This document shows positions 45,687 to 54,206 of a stretch of 64,000 nucleotides of DNA, in pieces. Under the pieces are notes generated by a model that was given only the letters and a program-made list of their open reading frames with translations, made no database searches and was not told the DNA's origin. The first letter of the stretch is position 1. Each line of letters opens with the position of its first letter. Location: NCBI GenBank assembly GCA_902767225.1, contig CACXGN010000020.1:154765-218764 (forward strand). Reading direction: 5' to 3'. This DNA is from an uncultured Eubacteriales bacterium (lineage in GTDB: Bacteria; Bacillota; Clostridia; Christensenellales; Borkfalkiaceae). The translations under genes were made by a program, and so were the position numbers.

Positions 45687-45950
45687 ATGGAAAAAATATC
45701 TGTCGGTGATATAGTTTTAAGTAAGGCGGGGCGCGACGCGGGAAGATATTTTCTCGTAGTTGACGTGATCGATCAATATGCCTATATAACCGACGGAAAG
45801 ATTAGAAAGGTCGTTAAACCTAAAAAGAAAAATCTCAAACATTTAAAAACAGTCGAAACGGCGAAAGATATTTCTCTCGCCGAAAAGATAAAACGCGGCG
45901 AACCCACTTCCGACGAAAGGGTAAAAAAGGCGATCCGCACCAAAATCTAA
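45687..45950 (+). CDS. KOW-domain RNA-binding protein
   Basis: An 87-residue protein with a KOW-like N-terminus (VGDIVLSKAGRDAGRYFLVV) and a basic region rich in lysine. Small proteins of this kind, related to L14e/L27e-type ribosomal folds, lie between map and infA in many Bacillota. Binding to rRNA is inferred from the fold and the context. AAGGTG precedes the start. Confidence 0.85.
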   Translation: MEKISVGDIVLSKAGRDAGRYFLVVDVIDQYAYITDGKIRKVVKPKKKNLKHLKTVETAKDISLAEKIKRGEPTSDERVKKAIRTKI

Positions 45951-45968
45951 ATAGGAGGAACAGTTTTT

Positions 45969-46187
45969 GTGTCGAAAGACGACGTTATAGAAACCGAAGG
46001 CGAAATAGTTGAAGCTTTGCCGAACGCAACGTTCACGGTAAAACTTTCCAACGGCCACGTGATCACGGCTTATATTTCGGGGAAATTGCGTTTGCACTAC
46101 ATCAAGATAATACCCGGCGATAAAGTCAAGCTCGAAATGAGTCCATACGACCTAACAAAAGGCAGAATCGTTTGGCGTAGTAAATAA
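45969..46187 (+). CDS. infA: Translation initiation factor IF-1
   Basis: A 72-residue OB-fold protein. [19 protein letters not shown] and [20 protein letters not shown] are conserved. The start codon is GTG at 45969, with AGGAGG about 10 bp upstream. Confidence 0.96.
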   Translation: MSKDDVIETEGEIVEALPNATFTVKLSNGHVITAYISGKLRLHYIKIIPGDKVKLEMSPYDLTKGRIVWRSK

Positions 46188-46222
46188 AACCAGTTACAAA
46201 AAAGTTCCAAAGGAGATAAAAA

Positions 46223-46339
46223 ATGAAAGTAAGACCATCAGTAAAACCCATGTGCGATAAATGCAAAGTTATTAAAAGAAACGGCAAAGTTATGGTAATT
46301 TGTTCCAAGAACAAGAGCCACAAACAAAGACAGGGTTAA
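46223..46339 (+). CDS. rpmJ: 50S ribosomal protein L36, zinc-binding type
   Basis: A 38-residue protein with the [20 protein letters not shown] start. Zinc ligands are CDKC, a later Cys in VICSKN and the histidine of SHKQRQG. AAGGAG precedes the ATG. It is the last gene before the internal promoter of the alpha operon. Confidence 0.96.
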   Translation: MKVRPSVKPMCDKCKVIKRNGKVMVICSKNKSHKQRQG

Positions 46340-46419
46340 TAAAATCAACGGGCTCGGAAACGAGTCAATCGAAAACAACAGTCAAATAGAGCGAAATATC
46401 ATTCCAACGTTCGTTTTGC

Positions 46420-46448
46420 TTGACATTTATCATATAAAAAATTAAAAT
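46420..46448 (+). promoter_or_regulatory. Internal promoter before rpsM
   Basis: TTGACA (46420-46425), 17 bp, TAAAAT (46443-46448). It lies in a 143-bp gap after rpmJ and would drive rpsM-rpsK-rpsD-rpoA-rplQ separately. A small CTCG-GAAA-CGAG hairpin near 46353-46366 lacks a T-run and is not a terminator. Confidence 0.75.
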
Positions 46449-46482
46449 ATAAAAGGAAAAAATACGGAGGTATTTACAGACA

Positions 46483-46860
46483 ATGGCACGTATAGCCGGT
46501 GTAGATTTGCCTAACAACAAAAGGGTAGAAATCGGTCTCACGTATATTTACGGAATCGGACTTCCCACGGCAAAGAAGATCATTGAAAAAACCGGTATCA
46601 ATCCCGATACCAGAGTTAAAGATTTGAGTGAAAACGACGTAGCGAAACTCAGAGAATATATCGAACATAACCTTCACGTAGAAGGTGATTTGAGAAGCGA
46701 AGTAAGTTTATCTATAAAAAGACTTATAGAAATAGGTTGCTATCGCGGTGTTCGCCACAGAAAGGGCTTGCCCGTTAGAGGACAGAGTTCCAAGAGAAAC
46801 GCGAGAACCAGAAAAGGTCCTCGTCGCACAGTAGCCAAGAAGAAAACGGCTACCAGATAA
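46483..46860 (+). CDS. rpsM: 30S ribosomal protein S13
   Basis: A 125-residue S13. [20 protein letters not shown] and [20 protein letters not shown] are strongly conserved. CGGAGG precedes the start. Confidence 0.97.
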   Translation: MARIAGVDLPNNKRVEIGLTYIYGIGLPTAKKIIEKTGINPDTRVKDLSENDVAKLREYIEHNLHVEGDLRSEVSLSIKRLIEIGCYRGVRHRKGLPVRGQSSKRNARTRKGPRRTVAKKKTATR

Positions 46861-46874
46861 CGGGAGGATAGATC

Positions 46875-47267
46875 ATGGCAGCAGCAAAAAAAGTAGTTAA
46901 AAAACGTAAAGACGTTAAAAGGGTTGATAAAGGACAGGTTCATATTCAGGCTTCCTTTAACAACACCTTGGTAACCATAACCGACATGCAAGGAAACACC
47001 GTTTCTTGGTCCAGCGCAGGAAGCCTTGGCTTTAAGGGTTCCCGTAAGAGCACGGCTTTCGCGGCACAACAGGCTGCGGAAACCGCTGGAAAAGTAGCGA
47101 GAGAAATGGGTATGCGTCAAGTCGAAGTATACGTAAAAGGTCCCGGTCAGGGAAGAGAATCCGCAATCAGAGCGCTTGCAAACTGCGATATGGAAGTTAC
47201 TCTTATTCAAGACGTATCGCCGATTCCGCACAACGGTTGCAGACCGCCCAAAAAGCGTAGAGTATAA
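46875..47267 (+). CDS. rpsK: 30S ribosomal protein S11
   Basis: A 130-residue S11. [20 protein letters not shown] and the end [17 protein letters not shown] are typical. GGGAGG precedes the start. Confidence 0.97.
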   Translation: MAAAKKVVKKRKDVKRVDKGQVHIQASFNNTLVTITDMQGNTVSWSSAGSLGFKGSRKSTAFAAQQAAETAGKVAREMGMRQVEVYVKGPGQGRESAIRALANCDMEVTLIQDVSPIPHNGCRPPKKRRV

Positions 47268-47282
47268 CGGAGGTAAAAAAAC

Positions 47283-47906
47283 ATGGCTAAATATACAGAT
47301 TCCAAATGTCGTTTATGCAGACGTGAAGGCGCTAAACTTTTCTTAAAGGGCGAAAGATGCTATAAAGGCGTATGCGCGTTCGAGAAAAGACCGGTTGCCC
47401 CCGGACAACACGGTATGGGCAGAAAGAAGATTTCCGAATACGGACTTCAACTTCGCGAAAAACAGAAATGTAAGAGAATTTACGGCGTGTTAGAAGGTCA
47501 GTTCAGAAAATATTATGAAAAGGCCGACCGTATGAAAGGTATCACCGGTGAAAACATGCTTTCGCTTTTAGAAAGAAGGCTCGATAACGTTATTTACAGA
47601 ATGGGTATCGGTTCTTCTCGTTCTCAGGCTCGTCAACTCGTAACGCACGCTCACTTCACCGTTAACGGTAAAAACGTTAATATCGCTTCTTACTCGGTTA
47701 AAGTAGGCGACGTTATCGCGGTTAAAGAGACCAAGAAAGATAATAAATATTTCGCTGAAATCAAACAGATGAAGGTCGGCGCTATGCCAAAATGGCTCGA
47801 ATTCAATCCGGAAACTTTGGAAGGCAAGATCCTTGCTCTTCCGACCAGAGAAGATATCGATAGCAACATCGCCGAACACATGATCATCGAGTTGTATTCG
47901 AAATAA
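47283..47906 (+). CDS. rpsD: 30S ribosomal protein S4, zinc-binding form
   Basis: A 207-residue S4. The N-terminal zinc site has CRLC and CYKGVC. An S4 RNA-binding domain lies at [20 protein letters not shown] onward. S4 nucleates 30S assembly and often represses its own operon. Here it sits directly before the hairpin that precedes rpoA. Confidence 0.97.
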   Translation: MAKYTDSKCRLCRREGAKLFLKGERCYKGVCAFEKRPVAPGQHGMGRKKISEYGLQLREKQKCKRIYGVLEGQFRKYYEKADRMKGITGENMLSLLERRLDNVIYRMGIGSSRSQARQLVTHAHFTVNGKNVNIASYSVKVGDVIAVKETKKDNKYFAEIKQMKVGAMPKWLEFNPETLEGKILALPTREDIDSNIAEHMIIELYSK

Positions 47907-47927
47907 TAAAATCAAATAAATAAAACG

Positions 47928-47986
47928 GGTATGTCGGGGGGATAACCTTTGATCTCCACAGCAAAGGAACGAATTCCCGACACACC
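47928..47986 (+). promoter_or_regulatory. Two-tier hairpin between rpsD and rpoA
   Basis: GGT-A-TGTCGGG (47928-47938) pairs with CCCGACA-C-ACC (47976-47986) with one mismatch. An inner hairpin CCTTTG/CAAAGG (47946-47951 with 47962-47967) tops it. No T-run follows, so it is not a terminator. It lies 10-25 nt before the rpoA Shine-Dalgarno and may control rpoA-rplQ translation or stability. Confidence 0.5.
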
Positions 47987-48012
47987 TGAACTATTAAGGA
48001 GGATAATTTCTT

Positions 48013-48966
48013 ATGATGGAAATTGAAATGCCAAAAATAGCAGTGGAAGAAAACGAAGAAAAAAGTTACGCCAAAATCGTAGTTGAACCTTTGGAAAAGG
48101 GTTTCGGCTTAACGCTCGGCAACGCGCTCAGAAGAATTTTGCTTTCTGCGCTTCCGGGAGCGGCGATCTCTAACATCAAGTTCTCCGAAGATCTCGGTAT
48201 CAAACACGAATTCTCGGCTGTTCCGATGGTTAAAGAAGACGTAACTGAAATAATTCTTAACTTAAAAACGGTAGCGATCAAGACGAGTGTGCTTGACGCG
48301 GACTATAAAAAGACCGTCAGACTTTATAAAGAAGGTCCGGCAGTCGTAACCGCAGGAGATATTGCTCCCGACGCAGAGTTTGAAATCTTAAATCCCGACC
48401 TTTATATCTGCACGATAGACGAAGGCGGCAAAATGGACGTTGAACTCACCATCACGAGAGGCAGAGGATATCAGAGTGCGGACGAGCATAAAACGGATAT
48501 AATCGACAATATAGCGATAGACAGTATCTACACTCCCGTTAAAAAGGTAAGCTATAACGTCGTTGCTACCCGTGTAGGTCAGAGTGTTGACTTTGACAAA
48601 CTTACGCTCGAAGTTTGGACTAACGGTGCGTTCTCCGGAAGAGACATCGTAAGTCTTGCCGCTAAAATACTCGAAGAACACGTCAGAATGTTCGTATCCT
48701 TATCCGAAGTAGGGAATATCGGAATTTTAGTTCCGCCCGAAGAAGATAAGAAAATGAAGATTCTTGAAATGACGATCGAAGACATGGACCTTTCCGTCCG
48801 TTCTTACAACTGCTTGAAGAGAGCAAATATTCATACCGTAGAAGATTTAACGAAGAAAACCGAAGACGATATGCTTAAAGTCCGCAACTTGGGTAAAAAA
48901 TCGCTCGACGAAGTCGTTGCAAAACTTATAGATTTAGGCTTAAAGTTGAAGGACAAGGAGGACTAA
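48013..48966 (+). CDS. rpoA: DNA-directed RNA polymerase subunit alpha
   Basis: A 317-residue alpha subunit. The N-terminal dimerisation domain has VEPLEKGFGLTLGNALRRIL, and the C-terminal domain has MDLSVRSYNCLKRANIHTVE, which contacts UP elements and activators. Two ATG codons in tandem begin it, with AGGAGG upstream. Confidence 0.97.
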   Translation: MMEIEMPKIAVEENEEKSYAKIVVEPLEKGFGLTLGNALRRILLSALPGAAISNIKFSEDLGIKHEFSAVPMVKEDVTEIILNLKTVAIKTSVLDADYKKTVRLYKEGPAVVTAGDIAPDAEFEILNPDLYICTIDEGGKMDVELTITRGRGYQSADEHKTDIIDNIAIDSIYTPVKKVSYNVVATRVGQSVDFDKLTLEVWTNGAFSGRDIVSLAAKILEEHVRMFVSLSEVGNIGILVPPEEDKKMKILEMTIEDMDLSVRSYNCLKRANIHTVEDLTKKTEDDMLKVRNLGKKSLDEVVAKLIDLGLKLKDKED

Positions 48967-48969
48967 ACA

Positions 48970-49479
48970 ATGGCAAGTAAATTAGGCGTAAACGCGACGC
49001 AGAGAGTTGCGCTTATCAAAAATCAGGCTTCCGCGCTTTTGTGGCACGGCAAAATCGAAACCACCGAGGCGAGAGCCAAAGAAGTAGCGGCATATACCGC
49101 TAAGATATTAACTCTTGCGATCAATACCTATACCGACACGGACGAAACCGAAGTAGTCGTTAAAGACGCTAAGGGTAAAGACGTTACCAAAACTCTCGTT
49201 AAAGACGGAGTTAAAAAACTTAACGCCAGAAGAAAGATCATGTCGATGGTAAACGACTTGCAGGAAGTCAAAGGGTTCAAAGAAAGCAAACCCGAATTCA
49301 AAAAGAGAACCGCGGCAATTAAATATCCGCTTATTGAAAAGATCTTCGACGAATACGCACCCAAATATGCGGCTCGTAAAGAAGAAAAAGGTCAAGGCGG
49401 CGGCTACACGAGAATTTATAAACTCGGTGCAAGACGCGGCGACGCGGCACCCATGTGCATAATCGAACTTGTTGACTAA
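48970..49479 (+). CDS. rplQ: 50S ribosomal protein L17, unusually long
   Basis: A 169-residue L17, about 50 residues longer than the common form. The start KLGVNATQRVALIKNQASALL and the end RIYKLGARRGDAAPMCIIEL are clear. An inserted charged region lies at about residues 55-120 (TYTDTDETEVVVKDAKGK and beyond). It follows rpoA after 3 bp, and AAGGAGG precedes the start. It is the last gene of the superoperon before a terminator. Confidence 0.95.
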   Translation: MASKLGVNATQRVALIKNQASALLWHGKIETTEARAKEVAAYTAKILTLAINTYTDTDETEVVVKDAKGKDVTKTLVKDGVKKLNARRKIMSMVNDLQEVKGFKESKPEFKKRTAAIKYPLIEKIFDEYAPKYAARKEEKGQGGGYTRIYKLGARRGDAAPMCIIELVD

Positions 49480-49480
49480 T

Positions 49481-49510
49481 AAAAAAGGACGGAAACACCG
49501 TCCTTTTTTT
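49481..49510 (+). terminator. Intrinsic terminator of the ribosomal superoperon
   Basis: Stem GGACGG / CCGTCC flanked by A6 and T7. Confidence 0.88.
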
Positions 49511-49546
49511 ATTTTATGGGCAAAATTCAACAGTAGCGTATTTAAT

Positions 49547-49575
49547 TTGACATTTTTTCAAAAAATTAGTATTAT
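49547..49575 (+). promoter_or_regulatory. Promoter of trkA-trkH
   Basis: TTGACA (49547-49552), 17 bp, TATTAT (49570-49575). The ATG of trkA begins 8 bp after the -10 box, so the transcript is likely leaderless. Confidence 0.75.
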
Positions 49576-49583
49576 AAAATAGT

Positions 49584-50936
49584 ATGAAAACAATCATTTT
49601 AGGTGCAGGTAAAATCGGCACGGCATTAGTTGAAAGTTTTATCGAAGAAAATCAGGAAGTAACGGTAATCGACATTGACGCAAGAAAAGTTGAAAACGTC
49701 GTCAAAAAATTTGACGTTAAAGGTATAGTCGGCAACGGCTTTGAAAAAGACGTTTTGCTTGAAGCCGGCGTCGAAACGGCGGACTTTTTTATCTCTTGCG
49801 CATCACTTGATGAACTTAATATAATGTGCTGTATTCTGGCAAAGAACGCGGGGGCTAAAAACACCGTCGCACGGGTCAGAAAACCGGAGTTTTTTAAGGA
49901 AAAGCAAAATATAAGGGCAAATTTCGGAATAGATATGATAATCAATCCCGAATACAGAACCGCCCGCGAAATAGCGCACGTCCTTAAATTCCCCGCTGCA
50001 ATCAGCGTTGAAAACTTTGCCGACGGCAGAGTAAACCTTATAGGTCTTAATATCGGCGAAGGTAATATTATAATCGGCAAAACCGTTATGCAGGTTATAA
50101 AGGATTATAATTTCAGCGTAATTTTCGCAATGGTAAAGCGTGGCGAAAAGGTTTACGTTCCGCACGGCGATTTTATCTTGGAAGAAGACGACGAAATTTA
50201 TATGATAGGAAAGAGCAGCGATCTCGTCTCCTTCTGTAAAAAATTGCATATTTTCAAAATGCCCGTTAAAACCCTGTTCGTGGTGGGCGGCGGAAAGATC
50301 GCTTATTATCTTGCAAAAGAACTCGAACAGTCCGGTATAGATATAAAGATACTCGAATCGGATGAAGAACGTTGCAAAGAACTTGCGGCAGATTTTTCAA
50401 AGGTAAACGTTTTGCACGGCGACGGAACTGATAGGGAAGTTTTGGACGAAGAAGACCTTAAAAATTCGGACGCGTTCGTTTCTCTTACGGGTGTTGACGA
50501 AGAAAACGTTATCGTTTCGCTTTACGCCGAACAGTTAAAGGTCAGAAAGGTAATAACCAAAGTTACCCGCCCGACGATTATCAATATGGTAAAATCCTTG
50601 GGGCTTACAAGCGTTGTTTCGCCGCAATCGGTTATTGCGAACAACGTTATAAGATTTGTCCGTTCAAGGCAGGTCGAAGTAGGCAACAAGGTCAATAAAT
50701 TTTTCAAGCTCGGCGAAAATGCGGAAGCACTCGAATTCACCGTGGGTGAAAACTTCAAGGGCATAGGGGTAAAACTTAAAGACCTTAAATTCAAAAATAA
50801 CGTGCTTATCGGCTTTATCGCGCACGGCGAAGACGTTATTATGCCTAACGGCAATTCGGTTATAAGCGTAGGAGATAAAGTTTTGGTTATAGCCCTTGCA
50901 AATCAGATTACCGATCTTTCGGAGATTATAAAATAA
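49584..50936 (+). CDS. trkA: Trk-type potassium uptake regulatory subunit TrkA
   Basis: A 450-residue cytoplasmic protein with two RCK modules. Each starts with a Rossmann glycine motif (ILGAGKIGTALVE and VVGGGKIAYYLAKE) and ends in an RCK_C domain. It gates the potassium channel TrkH in response to nucleotides. There is no Shine-Dalgarno sequence, and the -10 box lies just before the ATG. The stop codon abuts the trkH start. Confidence 0.94.
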   Translation: MKTIILGAGKIGTALVESFIEENQEVTVIDIDARKVENVVKKFDVKGIVGNGFEKDVLLEAGVETADFFISCASLDELNIMCCILAKNAGAKNTVARVRKPEFFKEKQNIRANFGIDMIINPEYRTAREIAHVLKFPAAISVENFADGRVNLIGLNIGEGNIIIGKTVMQVIKDYNFSVIFAMVKRGEKVYVPHGDFILEEDDEIYMIGKSSDLVSFCKKLHIFKMPVKTLFVVGGGKIAYYLAKELEQSGIDIKILESDEERCKELAADFSKVNVLHGDGTDREVLDEEDLKNSDAFVSLTGVDEENVIVSLYAEQLKVRKVITKVTRPTIINMVKSLGLTSVVSPQSVIANNVIRFVRSRQVEVGNKVNKFFKLGENAEALEFTVGENFKGIGVKLKDLKFKNNVLIGFIAHGEDVIMPNGNSVISVGDKVLVIALANQITDLSEIIK

Positions 50937-52382
50937 ATGAACTATAAGTTAGTAATAAACATACTTGCCAAAACATTCGTAATAAGTGGGCTCATTATGC
51001 TCGTGCCTATTATCGTGGCACTAATCTACGGAGAAAGCATTTATTTTTCGTTTATAATTCCGTCTATAGTATTTTTGGCTCTCGGTGTTCCGTTATCTTA
51101 TATCCGCCCTGTGGAAAAGACGATATACGCGCGCGAAGGTTTTGCTATAGTCGCGCTGGCATGGGTTTTCCTTTCGCTTATCGGCGCATTGCCATACGTT
51201 ATAAGCGGAGAAATTCCAAATTACGTAGATGCGCTTTTCGAGTCGGTGTCGGGCTTTACGACTACGGGTTCAAGCGTGGTTGCGGATATTGAATCGTGGA
51301 GCAAGTCTTTAACGTTTTGGCGTTCGTTTACAAACTTTATCGGCGGGATGGGTGTTCTCGTCTTCTTTTTGGCGGTAATTCCGGCAAATAATCAAGGTTC
51401 CATATATATTTTCAGAGCGGAATCTCCTGGGCCTACGGCGAGCAAATTTGTAAGCCGTATGAAAAACACCGCCATAATCCTTTACGCAATATATATAGGA
51501 TTGACGGTTATTTTAACGCTTATGCTGTTTTTCGGCGGAGTTGATTTTTTCGACGCGATCTGTCAGGCATTTGCGACAGCAGCTACGGGCGGTTTTTCCA
51601 CTAAAAACGCAAGCATAGCGGCGTTCGACAGCGTATACGTAGAAATCGTTATCGCCGTGTTTATGCTGCTTTACGGGGTGAATTTTAACGTATTTTATCT
51701 TATCCTTATAGGAAAGTTTAAAAAGGCTTTCTGTTCGGAAGAACTAAGAATTTATATTATAATACTTTTCGTCGCCACCGTTGCTATTACGGTTGATCTG
51801 CTTATTGCGGGAATACAGTTCGGCGAATCGTTAAGATATTCGTTCTTTCAGGTAACGTCGATCAGTTCGACGACGGGATTTTCAACGGCGGATTTCGGCA
51901 CGTGGCCGAGTTTCTCGCATGGAATACTTCTCTTCTTAATGATAATCGGCGCGTGCGGCGGATCTACCGGCGGCGGACTTAAAGTTTCAAGAATAACCAT
52001 ACTTTTTAAGTCGGGCGCAACCGACCTTAAAAAGATGCTTAAACCACGTTCCGTTCACAGAATAAAATTTGAAGGCGAACCGCTTGACGAAGATACTATC
52101 CATAACGTAAGAACGTATTTTATAATCTGGGTTATGCTGTTTGTCTTGGGAACGCTTATCGTTGCAACGGACAGTTTCGGTGATATTTTAACCGATATAA
52201 CTGCGTCGCTTACCTGTATAGGAAACGTCGGACCGGGACTTTCTTTAATAGGTCCGTCCCTTAACTTCGCGGCATTTAATCCACTTTCTAAGATTGTTTT
52301 GTCGTTGCTTATGCTAATTGGTAGGCTTGAAATATTCCCGATACTTTTATTGTTCGGGGTAAGAACTTGGAAGAGAACTTAA
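50937..52382 (+). CDS. trkH: Trk-type potassium uptake channel TrkH
   Basis: A 481-residue polytopic membrane protein of the TrkH/KtrB family. Four pore-loop repeats are seen, with selectivity segments such as SGFTTTGSS, TAATGGFST, SSTTGFSTAD and TCIGNVGPGLS. It begins immediately after the trkA stop, so the two subunits are made together. Confidence 0.94.
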   Translation: MNYKLVINILAKTFVISGLIMLVPIIVALIYGESIYFSFIIPSIVFLALGVPLSYIRPVEKTIYAREGFAIVALAWVFLSLIGALPYVISGEIPNYVDALFESVSGFTTTGSSVVADIESWSKSLTFWRSFTNFIGGMGVLVFFLAVIPANNQGSIYIFRAESPGPTASKFVSRMKNTAIILYAIYIGLTVILTLMLFFGGVDFFDAICQAFATAATGGFSTKNASIAAFDSVYVEIVIAVFMLLYGVNFNVFYLILIGKFKKAFCSEELRIYIIILFVATVAITVDLLIAGIQFGESLRYSFFQVTSISSTTGFSTADFGTWPSFSHGILLFLMIIGACGGSTGGGLKVSRITILFKSGATDLKKMLKPRSVHRIKFEGEPLDEDTIHNVRTYFIIWVMLFVLGTLIVATDSFGDILTDITASLTCIGNVGPGLSLIGPSLNFAAFNPLSKIVLSLLMLIGRLEIFPILLLFGVRTWKRT

Positions 52383-52401
52383 ATCAATAATGGGAGACAA
52401 T

Positions 52402-53433
52402 ATGAACTTAGCATTATTTGACGCAAAACCGTATGACTTGCCTGCTTTTAAAGAACAGGCGGCAAAAAGCGGAATCGAAATTAAATTTTACGAAACAAAA
52501 CTCACGGTAGACACCGCCGAACTTGCAAAGGGTGCGGACGCCGTCTGCGTTTTCGTGAACGATACGGTAAATAAAGAAGTTATCGATAAGCTTTACGAAT
52601 ACGGGGTTAAACTTATCGCTCTCCGCTGTGCGGGATATAATAACGTAGACGTAAAAAGCGCCTATAAAAAAATTCACGTGGTCAGAGTTCCCGCATACTC
52701 TCCGTATGCAGTTGCCGAACACGCAATGGCGCTTTTGCTGACGTCTATAAGAAGGATACACAAAGCGTATAATAGGACGCGCGAATTTAACTTTTCGCTA
52801 TCCGGTCTTACGGGTTTCGATCTTCACGGGAAAACGGTTGGGGTAATAGGAACGGGCAGAATAGGAAGTATATTTATCGATATCTGTAAAGGTTTCGGTA
52901 TGAACGTTTTGGCGTTCGATCAATATCCGAAAGCCGATCTCGGCGTAAAATACGTCGATCTTCCAGAGCTTTTTGAAAAGAGCGATGTGATTTCGCTCCA
53001 TTGCCCGCTGACAAGCGAAACTACGCACCTTATCAACGACGACAATATCGCAAAGATGAAAAAGGGAGTTATTATCGTCAATACTTCCCGCGGCGCACTA
53101 ATAGACGCTGACGCTCTTCTTCGCGGAATAAAAGACAGAAAGATAGGCGGCGCTTGCCTTGACGTTTACGAAGAAGAATCGAATATCTTTTTTAAAGACT
53201 TTTCGGGGCATATCGTAAACGACGATACTTTGGCAAGGCTTATATCCATGCCGAACGTTATATTAACTTCTCACCAAGCATTTTTAACCGAAGAAGCGCT
53301 TAAAAATATAGCGGAAACAACCGTTAAAAATATAGTGGACTTCTTTAAGGAAGGAAGATGCGATAACGAACTTTGCTATCATTGCGGTAACCTTGAAAAT
53401 TGCATGAAAGTCAGAAAAGAAAAATGTTTTTAA
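52402..53433 (+). CDS. D-lactate-dehydrogenase-like 2-hydroxyacid dehydrogenase with a Cys-rich tail
   Basis: A 343-residue NAD-dependent dehydrogenase. The NAD loop is GVIGTGRIGSIF; the family residues Arg (NTSRGALID), Glu (YEEE) and His (TSHQAFLTEE) are present. The C-terminus adds about 25 residues with five cysteines (C-x4-C-x2-C-x5-C-x7-C), which is not usual for D-LDH. The start at 52402 is preferred to 52390 because GGGAGA lies just before it and the family begins with this LFDAKPYD segment. Which substrate is used is not settled. Confidence 0.85.
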   Translation: MNLALFDAKPYDLPAFKEQAAKSGIEIKFYETKLTVDTAELAKGADAVCVFVNDTVNKEVIDKLYEYGVKLIALRCAGYNNVDVKSAYKKIHVVRVPAYSPYAVAEHAMALLLTSIRRIHKAYNRTREFNFSLSGLTGFDLHGKTVGVIGTGRIGSIFIDICKGFGMNVLAFDQYPKADLGVKYVDLPELFEKSDVISLHCPLTSETTHLINDDNIAKMKKGVIIVNTSRGALIDADALLRGIKDRKIGGACLDVYEEESNIFFKDFSGHIVNDDTLARLISMPNVILTSHQAFLTEEALKNIAETTVKNIVDFFKEGRCDNELCYHCGNLENCMKVRKEKCF

Positions 53434-53444
53434 TAATTTAAAAT

Positions 53445-53485
53445 AAAAAAACGGCAGACGATAATGTCTGCCGTTTTGCTTTTTA
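53445..53485. terminator. Bidirectional intrinsic terminator
   Basis: Stem ACGGCAGAC / GTCTGCCGT with A-run upstream and T-rich tract downstream, between the convergent dehydrogenase and DUF308 genes. Confidence 0.82.
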
Positions 53486-53488
53486 TAA

Positions 53489-54034
53489 TCAGTCTTCCTT
53501 CTTTTCTTTTTTCTTGTTGGAAACAATAGAAACGATATTAAGTGCAGCGCCTGCTATTAAAACTACGCCGAAGATAATTTGCGCGCTTGCTCTGAAATCT
53601 GCGGATAGAATAAGCGCAAGCCCTAATCCCGCGGCGGCGCCACCGATAACTAATTCGATAATAAATACGAATAAATTTCTTTCGTTTTTCATGAAACGGA
53701 ATAATAACGCGTCAAGAATAACCAAAAAACCAATGGTGGTAATTATATACGGGGTAATGTAAACGAAAACTTCGAGGAAATTTTCCGCCATAAATACGAT
53801 ACCCAGCGCGATTATAACCGCAAGAAAAATGCCGTTCACCGTCAATAAAGACTTTTTGTTTGATGCGATAAGGATTATTCCCACAAGCCCGTATACGCAG
53901 AGCGCAACGCCTATAATGATGCTTAAAACGTTAGTTCCGATCTTAAAGCAGAAAAGTATGCCTAAAACCAGCAATAAAACCGAAACGACGATTTGTTCTG
54001 TTAATTTGCTTTTAAATTTGATTTCTTTACTCAT
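53489..54034 (-). CDS. DUF308/HdeD-like membrane protein
   Basis: A 181-residue protein with six hydrophobic helices arranged in pairs, resembling DUF308 proteins (IVVSVLLLVLGILFCFKIG, IIIGVALCVYGLVGIILI). A lysine-glutamate tail ends it. AGGAG precedes the start. It has its own promoter. The function is unknown. Confidence 0.72.
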   Translation of the reverse strand: MSKEIKFKSKLTEQIVVSVLLLVLGILFCFKIGTNVLSIIIGVALCVYGLVGIILIASNKKSLLTVNGIFLAVIIALGIVFMAENFLEVFVYITPYIITTIGFLVILDALLFRFMKNERNLFVFIIELVIGGAAAGLGLALILSADFRASAQIIFGVVLIAGAALNIVSIVSNKKKEKKED

Positions 54035-54075
54035 AAACTTCTCCTTCCGGCAACGCAGCCGATTTTTACCTTATT

Positions 54076-54104
54076 ATTATACAACCGTAAAAACCAAAAG
54101 TCAA
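54076..54104 (-). promoter_or_regulatory. Promoter of the DUF308-like gene
   Basis: On the minus strand TTGACT (54099-54104), 17 bp, TATAAT (54076-54081). Confidence 0.75.
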
Positions 54105-54176
54105 ACGTGCCAAACAGCATTTACGCCGATATATCGCCTAATAATTTTAAATCGACAAAAATTTTAAAATAGATAG

Positions 54177-54197
54177 CCCGTTCCGCAAAGGAACGGG
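54177..54197 (-). terminator. Probable terminator of the TPR/DUF4037 operon
   Basis: Stem CCCGTTCC / GGAACGGG. The T-tract on the minus strand is poor, so efficiency is uncertain. Confidence 0.5.
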
Positions 54198-54206
54198 ACG
54201 CTACTT

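Noticed and set aside
46349..46370. Small hairpin after rpmJ as a terminator
   Set aside because: The stem is short with a GAAA loop and has no T-run; the promoter at 46420 explains the gap.
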